A DNA stretch of 64,000 nt from Mycobacterium sp. E2733 (GCF_001667585.1 NZ_LZJZ01000104.1:62001-126000), one strand, 5' to 3'. Positions 1 through 8,015 are shown, numbered from the stretch's first letter. Numbers and translations are program-made. Notes: generated from the letters alone by a model not told the origin.

Positions 1-1808
1 CCCCGGAGGTGCGCGGCGGCTGCGTCGCCGCCTTCTCGGTGGAGCAGGACGATCAGGAAGTGCTGACCGTGGTGGCCGAGGTCCGCAGCGATGGCGCGCT
101 ACCGGATGGCAAGGCCTTGGCGCGGGCCATCCGCCGGCACGGCCACATCGACCCGCACACCATCGCGTTCGTGCCGCCGCACAGCATTCCCAAGACCACG
201 TCTGGGAAGATCAGGCGGGCGGAGACGCGCCAGCTCTGGCTGGACGGCAAGCTGCCCGTGCTGTCGAGCTACACGCATCAAACCAATGACAGGTCGGACG
301 TAGCCGCGGGCCCGCTGGACCGGTTCCGCAATCTGATCGAGAGCTACGACCTCACCGGCGAGGAGGACTGCTCGTTCGCAGACCTCGGCATCGACTCGCT
401 GGCGCTCGCCGAGCTCCGCGCCGACCTGCAGGCTCTGCTCGAAGAGCACGGCGCGGGGGAGCTGGCCGAGGAGGTCAACACCCGGCTGCTGCAGCGGCTG
501 ACCGTGGCCGAGTTCTTCCGGCTCATGCGGCAGTTCGGTGAGGGGTCCGGGCAGCCGCTGGACGCGCTGCGTCAGGCGCTGGAACAGATCTCCGCCGAGT
601 ACGAGGAGTACGAGACCGCGCGGATGCGTGCCGATGCACAGCTTCCGCTGCCGGCCCTGCCGCCGGCGCGGTCGGGCGCGCCCAGCGACGTCTTGCTGAC
701 CGGCGCGACCGGATTCCTCGGGCCGTTCCTGGTGAGCAGCCTGCTCGGCCGGACGTCGCTCACCGTCCACGCGCTGATCCGCGCCACGGACGAGGCGCAC
801 GGCCTGGACCGGATCGTCGCGTCGTTGCGCAAGGCCCGGTTGTGGTCCCCGGCCCTCGAGGCGGAGGTCCGCAAGCGGGTGCGCGTGGTATGCGGTGACC
901 TCGCCGCGCCGCAGCTGGGCATCGGCGAGGCGGGTTTCCGGCAACTGGCCGAGAGCGTCGACGCCATCGTCCACAACGGCGCCCTCGTCAACTACGTCAG
1001 GACCTACGACGCCCTGCGGCCGGCCAATGTGATCGGGACGCACGAGCTGCTGCGCCTGGCCATGACCGCGCACCGCAAGACTTTCCACCTGGTCTCCAGC
1101 ACCTTCATCTACGGCTGGAGCGTCAAGCCGGTGGTCGGGGAGTCCGACGCGAACCTGGAGATGAACGCCCTGGACTTCGGCTACTCGCAGACCAAGTGGG
1201 TCGCCGAGCAGCTGGCTTTCGCCGCCCAGCGGCAAGGGCTCGACGTGCGCATCTTCCGGCCCTCGCTGATCTCACCGACCAGCGCGGGCTTCGGCAGTCA
1301 GGACGACATCCTGGTGCGCACCATGGCGTTCATGATCGAGCACGGCGTTGCCGCCAACGCGCTCAACCAGCTGAGCCTGCTGCCGGCGGACCTGATCGCC
1401 GACCACATCGTCGCGCTCATGGAACTGCCGGCCGAAGCCGGCACGGTGTTCAACATGACCGCGGACGATTACTACAACATGACCGACATCACCCGCGTCT
1501 TGTCCGAGCGCTACGGCTACCGGTTCGACTACCACGACATCGGATCGTTCGCCGCCGAGATGAACCGTCGGTGCACGCCGCGGGACCCGATCTACCCGCT
1601 GGTGGATTTCCTCACCCGCTCGGCGGACAAGATCGCGGCGATGCGGGACAAGCGCTACGGCAACAGCCAGTACCAACGTGCGCGGGCGCAGGCCGCGGTC
1701 CGCCTGCGTGAGCCGGCGCTGACGGAGACGGTCGAGAATCTCGTCCGGTTCTTGCGCAGTGAGCGCCTGATCACCGAGGCTGAGGCCGAGGCGCAACGCA
1801 GCGCCTAA
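1..1808 (+). CDS. Acyl-AMP ligase–ACP–thioester reductase (3' part)
   Basis: The open frame runs in from the left window edge, so the N-terminal adenylation domain is missing. What remains starts with the small C-terminal subdomain of a fatty-acyl-AMP ligase, including the catalytic-lysine motif TTSGKIRR. A carrier domain follows, with the phosphopantetheine serine in DLGIDSLALAEL. The last ~380 residues are a thioester-reductase domain with the Rossmann motif LLTGATGFLGPFLV and the YSQTKWVAE active-site Tyr/Lys. Members of this architecture activate a fatty acid, hold it on the ACP and release it by NAD(P)H reduction, usually as an aldehyde. The next three genes follow on the same strand with short gaps, so an operon is likely. 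Substrate and exact product are unknown. The domains are clear; the physiological role is inferred. Confidence 0.88.
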   Translation, partial: PEVRGGCVAAFSVEQDDQEVLTVVAEVRSDGALPDGKALARAIRRHGHIDPHTIAFVPPHSIPKTTSGKIRRAETRQLWLDGKLPVLSSYTHQTNDRSDVAAGPLDRFRNLIESYDLTGEEDCSFADLGIDSLALAELRADLQALLEEHGAGELAEEVNTRLLQRLTVAEFFRLMRQFGEGSGQPLDALRQALEQISAEYEEYETARMRADAQLPLPALPPARSGAPSDVLLTGATGFLGPFLVSSLLGRTSLTVHALIRATDEAHGLDRIVASLRKARLWSPALEAEVRKRVRVVCGDLAAPQLGIGEAGFRQLAESVDAIVHNGALVNYVRTYDALRPANVIGTHELLRLAMTAHRKTFHLVSSTFIYGWSVKPVVGESDANLEMNALDFGYSQTKWVAEQLAFAAQRQGLDVRIFRPSLISPTSAGFGSQDDILVRTMAFMIEHGVAANALNQLSLLPADLIADHIVALMELPAEAGTVFNMTADDYYNMTDITRVLSERYGYRFDYHDIGSFAAEMNRRCTPRDPIYPLVDFLTRSADKIAAMRDKRYGNSQYQRARAQAAVRLREPALTETVENLVRFLRSERLITEAEAEAQRSA

Positions 1809-1838
1809 CCCGCGCGACAACAAGCAAGGGGGTGCACC

Positions 1839-2747
1839 ATGTTCACCGTCGACGACCAGGCGACGGGGCCGCATGACGCGTCGCTCGATCACGAGCGGAT
1901 CGTTCTGCAGGCGCGTGACGTCGACTTCGACTGGGCGACGCTGCCGTTCTACTACGTGCCCAACGAGCCCTTCACCACGCACTTCTGCAACGTGCTGCAC
2001 CTGCTGCTGCCCGCAGGCGAGGAGTTCATCGTCGACGCGTTCAAGAACACGCTGCCGATGATCAAGGACGATCAGCTGCGGCTGGACGTGCAGGGTTTCA
2101 TCAGCCAGGAGGCCATGCACTCCCAGGCGCATTCGGGGGTGCTGGACCACTTTGCGGCCAACGGCATCGACGTCACGCCGTTCACCGACCAGATGGCCTG
2201 GCTGTTCGGCAAGCTCATCGGGGACCGGCCGGCGTGGGGCCGGCGGCGACGCCAGAGCTGGCTGCTCGAGCGGGTGTCCATGGTGGCGGCCCTCGAGCAC
2301 TACACCGCCATCCTGGGCGAATGGATCCTCGACACCCCGCAACACGACGCCTTCGGCACCGACCCGGTGATGCTGGACCTGCTGCGCTGGCACGGCGCGG
2401 AGGAGGTAGAGCACAAGGCGGTCGCGTTCGACACGATGAAGCACCTGCGCGGCGGCTACTGGCGCCAGGTGCGCACCCAGCTGCTGGTGACGCCCGCGCT
2501 GCTGTGGTTGTTCATTCGCGGTGTGCGGTTCATGTACTCGGTCGACCCGTACCTGCCGCCGGGCACCAAACCGCGCTGGCGCGACTACTTCACCGCGGCT
2601 CGGCGGGGTCTGGTGCCCGGCCCCTTCCAGTTCCTGCGGGTCATCGGCGCCTACTACACGCCGAGCTTCCACCCGTCCAAACTCGGCGGGGTCGGGCGCG
2701 CGGTCGACTACCTGGCCCGGTCACCAGCCGCCCGCGCGGCGCACTGA
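1839..2747 (+). CDS. PF10118-type 'metal-dependent hydrolase', possible di-iron enzyme
   Basis: This 302-residue protein matches the family annotated as predicted metal-dependent hydrolase. It is rich in helices, and its acidic and histidine residues fall in a ferritin-like order: Glu61/62, Glu91-x2-His94 (QEAMH), Glu153 (ALEHY) and Glu188/189-x2-His192 (AEEVEH). That E–ExxH–E–ExxH layout is the usual ligand set of carboxylate-bridged di-iron oxygenases. It begins 30 bases after the thioester-reductase gene, with an AAGGGGG ribosome site, and is followed by an epoxide-hydrolase-like gene and a [2Fe-2S] reductase. I infer an oxidative step on the released or carrier-bound acyl chain. A hydrolytic role remains possible, because the family is named only by prediction. 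Confidence 0.75.
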   Translation: MFTVDDQATGPHDASLDHERIVLQARDVDFDWATLPFYYVPNEPFTTHFCNVLHLLLPAGEEFIVDAFKNTLPMIKDDQLRLDVQGFISQEAMHSQAHSGVLDHFAANGIDVTPFTDQMAWLFGKLIGDRPAWGRRRRQSWLLERVSMVAALEHYTAILGEWILDTPQHDAFGTDPVMLDLLRWHGAEEVEHKAVAFDTMKHLRGGYWRQVRTQLLVTPALLWLFIRGVRFMYSVDPYLPPGTKPRWRDYFTAARRGLVPGPFQFLRVIGAYYTPSFHPSKLGGVGRAVDYLARSPAARAAH

Positions 2748-2767
2748 GTGTCCCGGAGTTGGCACCA

Positions 2768-3673
2768 ATGACTCAACGCAGCAACGTAATTGCGTCCGAC
2801 GGCGTATCCCTCGCGGTCCACGCCCGCTCGGAGATCGACCGAGGGCGCCCGACCATTTTGGCGATCCACGGTTACCCGGATAACCACCACGTGTGGGACG
2901 GCGTCGCCGAAGAGCTCAGCGAGCGCTACAACTTCGTGGCTTTCGACGTACGCGGCGTCGGTGCATCGTCCAAGCCGGCGAGGCGCTCGGGATATCTTCT
3001 GCCGCAACTGGTTTCCGATATCGGCGCGGTGATCGACAGCCTCGGCGTGGACCAGGTGCATCTGGTGGCCCACGACTGGGGTTCCATCCAGGCCTGGGCG
3101 GCGGTCACCGACGACGCGGTGATGGGCAAAATCGCCTCCTTCACGTCGATCTCGGGCCCGCACCTGAACTATGCGGGCAAGTTCCTGCGGTCCGCTCGCT
3201 CACCCCGGGGCGTGTTCGACGTCCTCAGGCAGGCGCTGGCCTCCACGTACATCTGGTTCTTCCTGTGCCCGGGGGCGCCGGAGTTGGCGATCTGGTCCCG
3301 GGCGACCGTGGTGGTCTTCGCCGCGGTTGAACTGATCGGCCGTCCCCGCCGCGCCGGCCGGCAGCGCGCGGCGACCACCCGGTCGGTCCGCGACTACGTC
3401 AACGGGCTCAACCTGTACCGCGCCAACATGCCCGGGCCGTTCCTGGCGCCCGGGAAGGAGCTGCCGCAGACCAAGGTCCCCGTGCAGGTGCTGGTGGCGC
3501 GCAAGGACTATTTCGTGTCGCCGCCCCTCCAGCGGTTCACCGGCTCGATACCGACTCGCGGCAGGGTGATCCCGATCGAGGGCGGGCACTGGGTGGTGTC
3601 CTCCCATCCGGAGGTCATCGCCCGGCTCACGGCCGAATGGGTCGACCAGGTCATCGGCATCCGACAGGCATAG
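2768..3673 (+). CDS. EphD-like alpha/beta hydrolase (epoxide hydrolase type)
   Basis: This 301-residue alpha/beta hydrolase starts at an ATG about 20 bases after the upstream stop. It has the oxyanion motif HGYPDNH (residues 34–40) and the nucleophile elbow AHDWGS with Asp103 in place of serine, which marks epoxide hydrolases and haloalkane dehalogenases. The stretch after the elbow (SFTSISGPHLNYAGK) resembles the hydrolase half of mycobacterial EphD, but the C-terminal SDR half of EphD is absent here. A C-terminal GGHW supplies the catalytic His. Its place between the possible di-iron enzyme and the reductase suggests that it opens an epoxide made in the same pathway. The substrate is unknown. 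Confidence 0.82.
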   Translation: MTQRSNVIASDGVSLAVHARSEIDRGRPTILAIHGYPDNHHVWDGVAEELSERYNFVAFDVRGVGASSKPARRSGYLLPQLVSDIGAVIDSLGVDQVHLVAHDWGSIQAWAAVTDDAVMGKIASFTSISGPHLNYAGKFLRSARSPRGVFDVLRQALASTYIWFFLCPGAPELAIWSRATVVVFAAVELIGRPRRAGRQRAATTRSVRDYVNGLNLYRANMPGPFLAPGKELPQTKVPVQVLVARKDYFVSPPLQRFTGSIPTRGRVIPIEGGHWVVSSHPEVIARLTAEWVDQVIGIRQA

Positions 3674-3683
3674 GAAATTCCCT

Positions 3684-4760
3684 GTGGCACAGGCGATTTG
3701 GAGTAGCAGACCCGCCGACCTGTACGGTCGCCGCAAGCGGGATCGCCTCTACACGGCGTTGTGGGGAGTCGGCACCCTCTTCGGCGGGTTGGCGTCGGCG
3801 TCGCGGTGGGACCCGTCGCGGGTCGTGCCGGTGTCGCGGGTCAACACCGCGGTGGTCAGCAAGCGCGAGCTTCTCGCGCCCGACGTGGTCGCGTTGACGC
3901 TCGCCGACCCGCAAGGGGGATTGCTGCCGTCCTGGACGCCCGGCGCGCACATCGATATCCGGTTGGCCTCGGGCCGCCGCCGCCAGTACTCACTGTGCGG
4001 TCCGCCGGGACGGCGCACCGACTACCGCATCGCGGTGCGCCGGATCGCCGACGGCGGCGGTGGATCCATCGAAATGCACGACACCTTCGCCGTGGGCGAC
4101 ACCGTCGAGTTCGAAGGCCCCCGCAACGCGTTCTATCTCGTCACCGATGAGCGCGAGGTGTTGTTCGTGATCGGCGGCATCGGGATCACCCCCATCCTGC
4201 CCATGGTCCGGGTCGCCCAGCAGCGCGGAATCGATTGGCGCGCCGTGTATGCGGGGCGCAGCCGTGAGTACATGCCGCTGCTCGACGAGCTTATGGCGGT
4301 GGCGCCCGACCGGGTCACCGTTTGGGCAGACGACGAGCTCGGCCGCATGCCCGCCGCCTCGGAACTGCTCGTCGATGCCGGGCCGACGACGGCCGTCTAC
4401 GTGTGCGGCCCGACCGCCATGCTCGAATCGGTGCGCGCGGAGCGTGACCAGCACGCCGACGCGCCGCTACATTACGAACGCTTCGGCCCGCCGCCCGTCG
4501 TCGACGGCGTCCCGTTCGAGCTGGAACTCGCCCGCTCGCAGCGCGTGCTCAGCGTGCCGGCCAACCGGTCGGCGCTGGACGTCATGCTGGACAGCGACCC
4601 GTCGACCGCGTACTCCTGCCAACAAGGCTTCTGCGGCACCTGCAAGGTGAAAGTGCTTGCGGGGCAAGTTGATCGCCGCGGGCGCACCGTAGAGGACGAC
4701 GGCGAAATGCTGGTCTGCGTCTCCCGGGCCGAGGGCGATCGCCTGGTGATCGACGCCTGA
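3684..4760 (+). CDS. PDR/VanB-type ferredoxin–FAD reductase with C-terminal [2Fe-2S]
   Basis: This 358-residue protein has a ferredoxin-reductase FAD domain (RQYSLCGPP), an NAD(P)-binding domain (IGGIGITPILPM) and a C-terminal plant-type [2Fe-2S] ferredoxin with CQQGFCGTCK plus a distal Cys near the end (VCVS). This is the phthalate-dioxygenase-reductase order. Such proteins carry electrons from NAD(P)H to an oxygenase. No Rieske oxygenase or P450 lies beside it, so the ferritin-like protein two genes upstream is the natural partner. The GTG start lies 10 bases after the hydrolase stop, consistent with one operon. The domain assignment is firm and the partner is inferred. Confidence 0.87.
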   Translation: MAQAIWSSRPADLYGRRKRDRLYTALWGVGTLFGGLASASRWDPSRVVPVSRVNTAVVSKRELLAPDVVALTLADPQGGLLPSWTPGAHIDIRLASGRRRQYSLCGPPGRRTDYRIAVRRIADGGGGSIEMHDTFAVGDTVEFEGPRNAFYLVTDEREVLFVIGGIGITPILPMVRVAQQRGIDWRAVYAGRSREYMPLLDELMAVAPDRVTVWADDELGRMPAASELLVDAGPTTAVYVCGPTAMLESVRAERDQHADAPLHYERFGPPPVVDGVPFELELARSQRVLSVPANRSALDVMLDSDPSTAYSCQQGFCGTCKVKVLAGQVDRRGRTVEDDGEMLVCVSRAEGDRLVIDA

Positions 4761-4813
4761 CCCCGGTTGATCCCCGCAGCGGATTCGTCCCTCTCGCCTG
4801 CGCCGATAACGTA

Positions 4814-4850
4814 CTCTCGCATTTGGAGAGGATCAATCTCACTTTAGAGA
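4814..4850. promoter_or_regulatory. Two tandem short dyads upstream of Nramp gene
   Basis: CTCTC-N7-GAGAG (4814–4830) is followed at once by TCTC-N6-GAGA (4837–4850). They lie between the reductase stop and the Nramp start. The two dyads are about two helical turns apart, as in tandem binding of a dimeric repressor. The regulator is unknown. Confidence 0.35.
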
Positions 4851-4877
4851 ATGACACTCTTCACCAAACTGCAGCGG

Positions 4878-4896
4878 TTAGGTGAGCCTTAGTTAT
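4878..4896 (+). promoter_or_regulatory. IdeR/MntR-like metal box
   Basis: TTAGGTGAGCCTTAGTTAT matches 13 of 19 positions of the DtxR/IdeR consensus TTAGGTTAGGCTAACCTAA, with the left half intact. It lies about 50 bases before the Nramp start, where an iron- or manganese-sensing repressor would be expected. Whether IdeR or MntR binds cannot be told from sequence alone. Confidence 0.45.
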
Positions 4897-4948
4897 CATC
4901 GGCAGGTCGGGCCGCGTCAACGCAGTCGTGTGAAGGAATGAGGCAAGG

Positions 4949-6244
4949 GTGACCGATACCACCACATCAGTGGCGGAAGAATTCGACGGTCGGCCGTCGG
5001 TATCGCTGCGGGTCCGCGGCCGATGGCTGCGTTGGGGGCTGCTCGCGGTCTGGGGTCCCGGTCTGGTGGTGATGTTGGCGGACACCGATGCGGGGTCGTT
5101 GATCACCGCGTCGCAGTCCGGCGCCCAATGGGGCTACCGGATGGTGCTGCCGCAGCTGATGTTGATGCCGATCCTCTACGTCGTGCAGGAGATGACGGTG
5201 CGACTGGGCATCGTCACCAAACGCGGTCATGGCGCCCTGATTCGGGAACGGTTCGGCCGCGGCTGGGCCTGGCTGTCGGCCTTCACGTTGTTCGCCTCCG
5301 CGATCGGCGCGCTGCTGACGGAGTTCGCCGGCGTCGCCGGGGTAGGGGAACTTTTCGGTGTCTCACGGTGGGTCAGTATCCCGGTCGCAACGGCCGCGCT
5401 GCTGGCGTTGGCGTTCACCGGCAGCTACCGGCGCGTCGAACGCATCGGTCTCATCATCGGCGCGGCCGAGCTGGCGTTCCTGGTCGCCATGGTTTTGGCA
5501 CGGCCGCGGCTCGACGCGCTGCTGGACGGCTTGTCCTCGATGCCGCTGGGCAACTCGTCGTATCTGCTCTTGGTCGCGGCCAACGTCGGCGCGGTCATCA
5601 TGCCGTGGATGGTGTTCTATCAGCAGGGCGCCGTGGTGGATAAGCGGTTGTCGGAGGCCACGATTCGGCAGGCCCGCTACGACACCGCCACCGGCGCGGT
5701 CCTGACCCAGGTGATCATGATCGCGGTGGTCGTCACGGTGGCCTCGACGGTGGGCGCGCACGACGGCGGGGTGTCCCTGAACACCGTCGGCGAGATCGCC
5801 AATTCGCTCACCCCCTACCTGGGCCGCACGGGTGGGACGGTCCTGTTCGGTCTGGGGATGCTGGGCGCGGCGCTGGTCGCCGCGATCGTGGCCTCCCTCG
5901 CCGGGGCATGGGGGCTCGCGGAGGTCTTCGGGTGGCGCCACACGCTCAACGAGCGGCCCAACCGCGAGACCGCCAAGTTCTACATCACCTACGGGCTCGC
6001 GCACATCGTCGGCGCGGTGCTCGTCCTGGCCAGCGTCGACCTGGTCAACCTGGCCGTGGATGTCGAAGTGATGAACGCCCTGCTCCTACCGATCGTGCTG
6101 GGTCTGCTGCTGGCGTTGGAAACCAAGGCGTTGCCCGCGCAGTGGCGCATGCGCGGGCTGCACAAATACATCACCTGGGCCCTGTGTCTGGTCGTCATGG
6201 GCTTCGGGCTGTACATGGTCCCCCAGGCGCTGGGCTGGGCTTAA
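4949..6244 (+). CDS. Divergent Nramp-family divalent metal transporter
   Basis: This is a 431-residue membrane protein with about 11 hydrophobic segments and the Nramp fold signatures. Segment 1 reads GPGLVVMLADTDAGS (residues 36–50), where classical Nramps have DPGN. The metal-binding Asp position is kept but the Asn is replaced by Ser, within DAGS. Segment 6 reads AVIMPWMVF, keeping the Met-Pro pair (218–219) but with Trp in place of His. It is therefore a distinct Nramp branch whose substrate (Mn2+, Fe2+ or another ion) should not be assumed. The GTG start has a purine-rich AGGCAAGG just upstream. Metal-dependent control is suggested by the IdeR/MntR-like box. A convergent CDF exporter ends 7 bases beyond its stop. 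Confidence 0.85.
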   Translation: MTDTTTSVAEEFDGRPSVSLRVRGRWLRWGLLAVWGPGLVVMLADTDAGSLITASQSGAQWGYRMVLPQLMLMPILYVVQEMTVRLGIVTKRGHGALIRERFGRGWAWLSAFTLFASAIGALLTEFAGVAGVGELFGVSRWVSIPVATAALLALAFTGSYRRVERIGLIIGAAELAFLVAMVLARPRLDALLDGLSSMPLGNSSYLLLVAANVGAVIMPWMVFYQQGAVVDKRLSEATIRQARYDTATGAVLTQVIMIAVVVTVASTVGAHDGGVSLNTVGEIANSLTPYLGRTGGTVLFGLGMLGAALVAAIVASLAGAWGLAEVFGWRHTLNERPNRETAKFYITYGLAHIVGAVLVLASVDLVNLAVDVEVMNALLLPIVLGLLLALETKALPAQWRMRGLHKYITWALCLVVMGFGLYMVPQALGWA

Positions 6245-6250
6245 AACGGC

Positions 6251-7255
6251 CTATTGCTTAGGGTGCGCCGGGTAGGCGTGGACGAGTGCGCTGTTGAGCC
6301 TGGGCACCGCGTGAGTGAGTTGGTGTTCGGCGTCGTGAGCGATGCGGTGGGCATCCTCGAGGCTGGTACCGGGATCGATGTCGAGTTCCGCGTCGGCGTG
6401 CAGCTGGTGACCGATCCACCGCATCCGGATGCTGCGCACGCTGCAGACGCCAGGCCGCGCGCCAAGGCATGCTTCGGCGGTGTCGACGAGCCTGGGGTCC
6501 ACCGCATCCATGAGCCGACGGAAGATGTCGCGCGCGGCGCGGTACAGCACCGCCACGATCGCCACCGTGATGATCATGCCGATGACCGGGTCGGCAACCG
6601 GGTGGCCCAGAGCAACACCGATCGCTCCGAAAAGCACTGCCAGCGAGGTGAATCCGTCGGTTCGCGCGTGTAGGCCGTCGGCAACGAGGGCGGCCGAGCC
6701 GATCCGGCGGCCGATCCGGATACGGTAGCTTGCGACCCCCTCGTTGCCCAGGAAGCCCACGATGCCGGCCGCCGCGACCCAGGCGACGTGATGGACAGCG
6801 ACGGGGTGGATGAGCCGCAGGACGGCTTCGTAGCCGGCGATGATCGCCGACAGGGCGATCATGCCGATGACGAACAGGCCCGCGATGTCTTCGGCGCGCC
6901 CATAGCCGTAGGTGTATCGCCGGGTGGCCGCGCGACGGCCCAAGGAAAACGCGATCCAGAGGGGGACCGAGGTCAGTGCATCGGAGAAATTGTGAATGGT
7001 GTCGGCGGCCAGCGCGATCGATCCCGAGACGGCGGCGACGATCACCTGTATGCCGGCGGTCGCGGCCAGGCCGATGAGGCTGATCTTGACGGCCCGGATG
7101 CCGGTGGCGCTGGATTTCAGAGCGGTGTCGACACTGTCGGCGACGTCGTGGCTATGCGGGACGAAAATTTGGCTGACGATGCCGCGGACCCGGTGGGCAT
7201 GTTCGTGGCCAGGCCCATGGTGGTGCTCGTGATCGTGCCCGCTATACGCGTTCAC
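6251..7255 (-). CDS. Cation diffusion facilitator (zinc-type exporter)
   Basis: This 334-residue CDF protein has six membrane segments. The N-terminus is His-rich (residues 7–22, HDHEHHHGPGHEHAH), as in Zn2+ or Cd2+/Co2+ handling members. Transport-site residues are visible as Asp85/His88/Asp92 (ADTIHNFSD) and His196/Asp200 (GLHARTD). The H/D pair in both helices favours zinc over manganese. A short cytoplasmic C-terminal domain (SIRMRWIGHQLHADAELDID) fits the dimerising CDF module. It is transcribed toward the Nramp gene. The leader holds a partial palindrome around CTGCATGCATACGCAG that could be a metal-sensor site, but I could not assign it. Confidence 0.9.
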   Translation of the reverse strand: MNAYSGHDHEHHHGPGHEHAHRVRGIVSQIFVPHSHDVADSVDTALKSSATGIRAVKISLIGLAATAGIQVIVAAVSGSIALAADTIHNFSDALTSVPLWIAFSLGRRAATRRYTYGYGRAEDIAGLFVIGMIALSAIIAGYEAVLRLIHPVAVHHVAWVAAAGIVGFLGNEGVASYRIRIGRRIGSAALVADGLHARTDGFTSLAVLFGAIGVALGHPVADPVIGMIITVAIVAVLYRAARDIFRRLMDAVDPRLVDTAEACLGARPGVCSVRSIRMRWIGHQLHADAELDIDPGTSLEDAHRIAHDAEHQLTHAVPRLNSALVHAYPAHPKQ

Positions 7256-7432
7256 CGCCGCGCTCCCCGATTACCTGCATGCATACGCAGATAATAAGTC
7301 ACTCAACCATTGCTCGCGAGCGCTCGCCGGCGGCGGCAGAACAGCTCGACCAACGCTTAGGCGCAATTGGAAAACCTAGACGCCCGGTCATGACAAGGAC
7401 GATGATCGTGACTGACGGCTAAGGAGTCGATC

Positions 7433-7654
7433 ATGTTGCTCAACAGATTTGCCGCCTGGACCGGGTGGCTGTCCACGCTGCTCGCGTTCGCGGCGCTCCC
7501 GATGGCGCTCTTCGCAGCCGGTACCGGCCACCTGGGCTGGGCGATGGTGGCGGCCGCCGCGCTGCTGTCTTGTGTCGTCGTCGGGGCCGGCGTCGTCGCG
7601 GGGGTCGTACACTACGACCACCGACATCACCGAAGCACTCCCCACCTCTTCTAG
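7433..7654 (+). CDS. Small two-helix membrane protein, unknown
   Basis: A 73-residue protein with a strong ribosome site (TAAGGAG) and ATG start. Two hydrophobic helices (about 8–30 and 36–60) are separated by a Gly-His-Leu-Gly turn. The C-terminal tail is His-rich (HYDHRHHRSTPH), which could bind metal. I do not recognise the family. It lies divergent from the CDF exporter and beside small exported or regulated genes, so a metal or stress role is possible but unproven. Confidence 0.6.
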   Translation: MLLNRFAAWTGWLSTLLAFAALPMALFAAGTGHLGWAMVAAAALLSCVVVGAGVVAGVVHYDHRHHRSTPHLF

Positions 7655-7666
7655 CTGCTCGACGCG

Positions 7667-7936
7667 TCATCGCCCGAATGGGTTCGGGCGCAACCCATCT
7701 CTGTCCGCATTCGCGCCTCGACGGCGCGCTCCACGCCTAACAATTGATATGAGGAATACAACCGGTGTCACCACCGGGACCGTTGAAATCCCTAGTGGGC
7801 TGACTGGGGTGGATGTCGGGGTTGCGATCGATGTGGTTGTGTTGCTGAGCAATTGGCTGCCGCCAAGGCCTGGCACCAAAGTCAGCGCCGTTGCACCGCT
7901 GAACAGCGCGATCGCCGTCATCGCTCGAGATTTCAT
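7667..7936 (-). CDS. Small exported protein, unknown
   Basis: An 89-residue frame whose N-terminus is a clear signal peptide (MKSRAMTAIALFSGATALTL), followed by a Ser/Thr/Pro-rich stretch and a second hydrophobic patch (VVTPVVFLISIV) before a basic tail. The ATG at 7936 is preferred to one four codons upstream because GGAG lies at the right distance. The GGAG forms the loop of a small hairpin. Copper-type and DosR-like sites lie about 50–80 bases upstream. The basic C-terminus overlaps an inverted repeat and may not be genuine coding sequence. No family recognised. Confidence 0.45.
   Translation of the reverse strand: MKSRAMTAIALFSGATALTLVPGLGGSQLLSNTTTSIATPTSTPVSPLGISTVPVVTPVVFLISIVRRGARRRGANADRDGLRPNPFGR
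7671..7690. terminator. Hairpin between converging small genes
   Basis: A perfect inverted repeat CGCCCGAA-TGGG-TTCGGGCG sits 16 bases past the stop of the plus-strand membrane gene and inside the last codons of the minus-strand frame. There is no U-tract. It may terminate the plus-strand transcript. Confidence 0.4.
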
Positions 7937-7952
7937 GAGAATCTCCATTCTC
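7937..7952 (-). promoter_or_regulatory. Shine–Dalgarno-in-loop hairpin
   Basis: On the minus strand the RNA reads GAGAAU-GGAG-AUUCUC directly before the AUG at 7936. The six-base stem places the ribosome-binding GGAG in a four-base loop. It could modulate translation (thermometer-like or protein-bound), although the stem is AU-rich and weak. Confidence 0.4.
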
Positions 7953-7984
7953 GATTGTGCATACGGCCAAATGTGGCGCGCCTA

Positions 7985-7998
7985 TACCCCCCGGGGTA
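7985..7998. promoter_or_regulatory. Copper-type palindrome 1 (RicR/CsoR-like)
   Basis: TACCCCCCGGGGTA is a perfect palindrome equal to TACCC-N4-GGGTA. The RicR motif I recall is TACCC-N5-GGGTA, and type-II CsoR operators look alike. It lies 49 bases upstream of the minus-strand exported gene at 7936. Confidence 0.5.
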
Positions 7999-8015
7999 GG
8001 AACTAAAGTCCGTTG
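7996..8015. promoter_or_regulatory. DosR-like box 1
   Basis: GTAGGAACTAAAGTCCGTTG matches 13 of 20 positions of TTSGGGACTWWAGTCCCSAA, with an intact ACTAAAGTCC core. It overlaps the copper-type palindrome and is about 60 bases upstream of the minus-strand exported gene. Confidence 0.45.

Noticed and set aside
99..1235. 378-residue minus-strand open frame
   Set aside because: Antisense shadow of the thioester-reductase gene; Arg/Gly/Pro-rich with no family motif.
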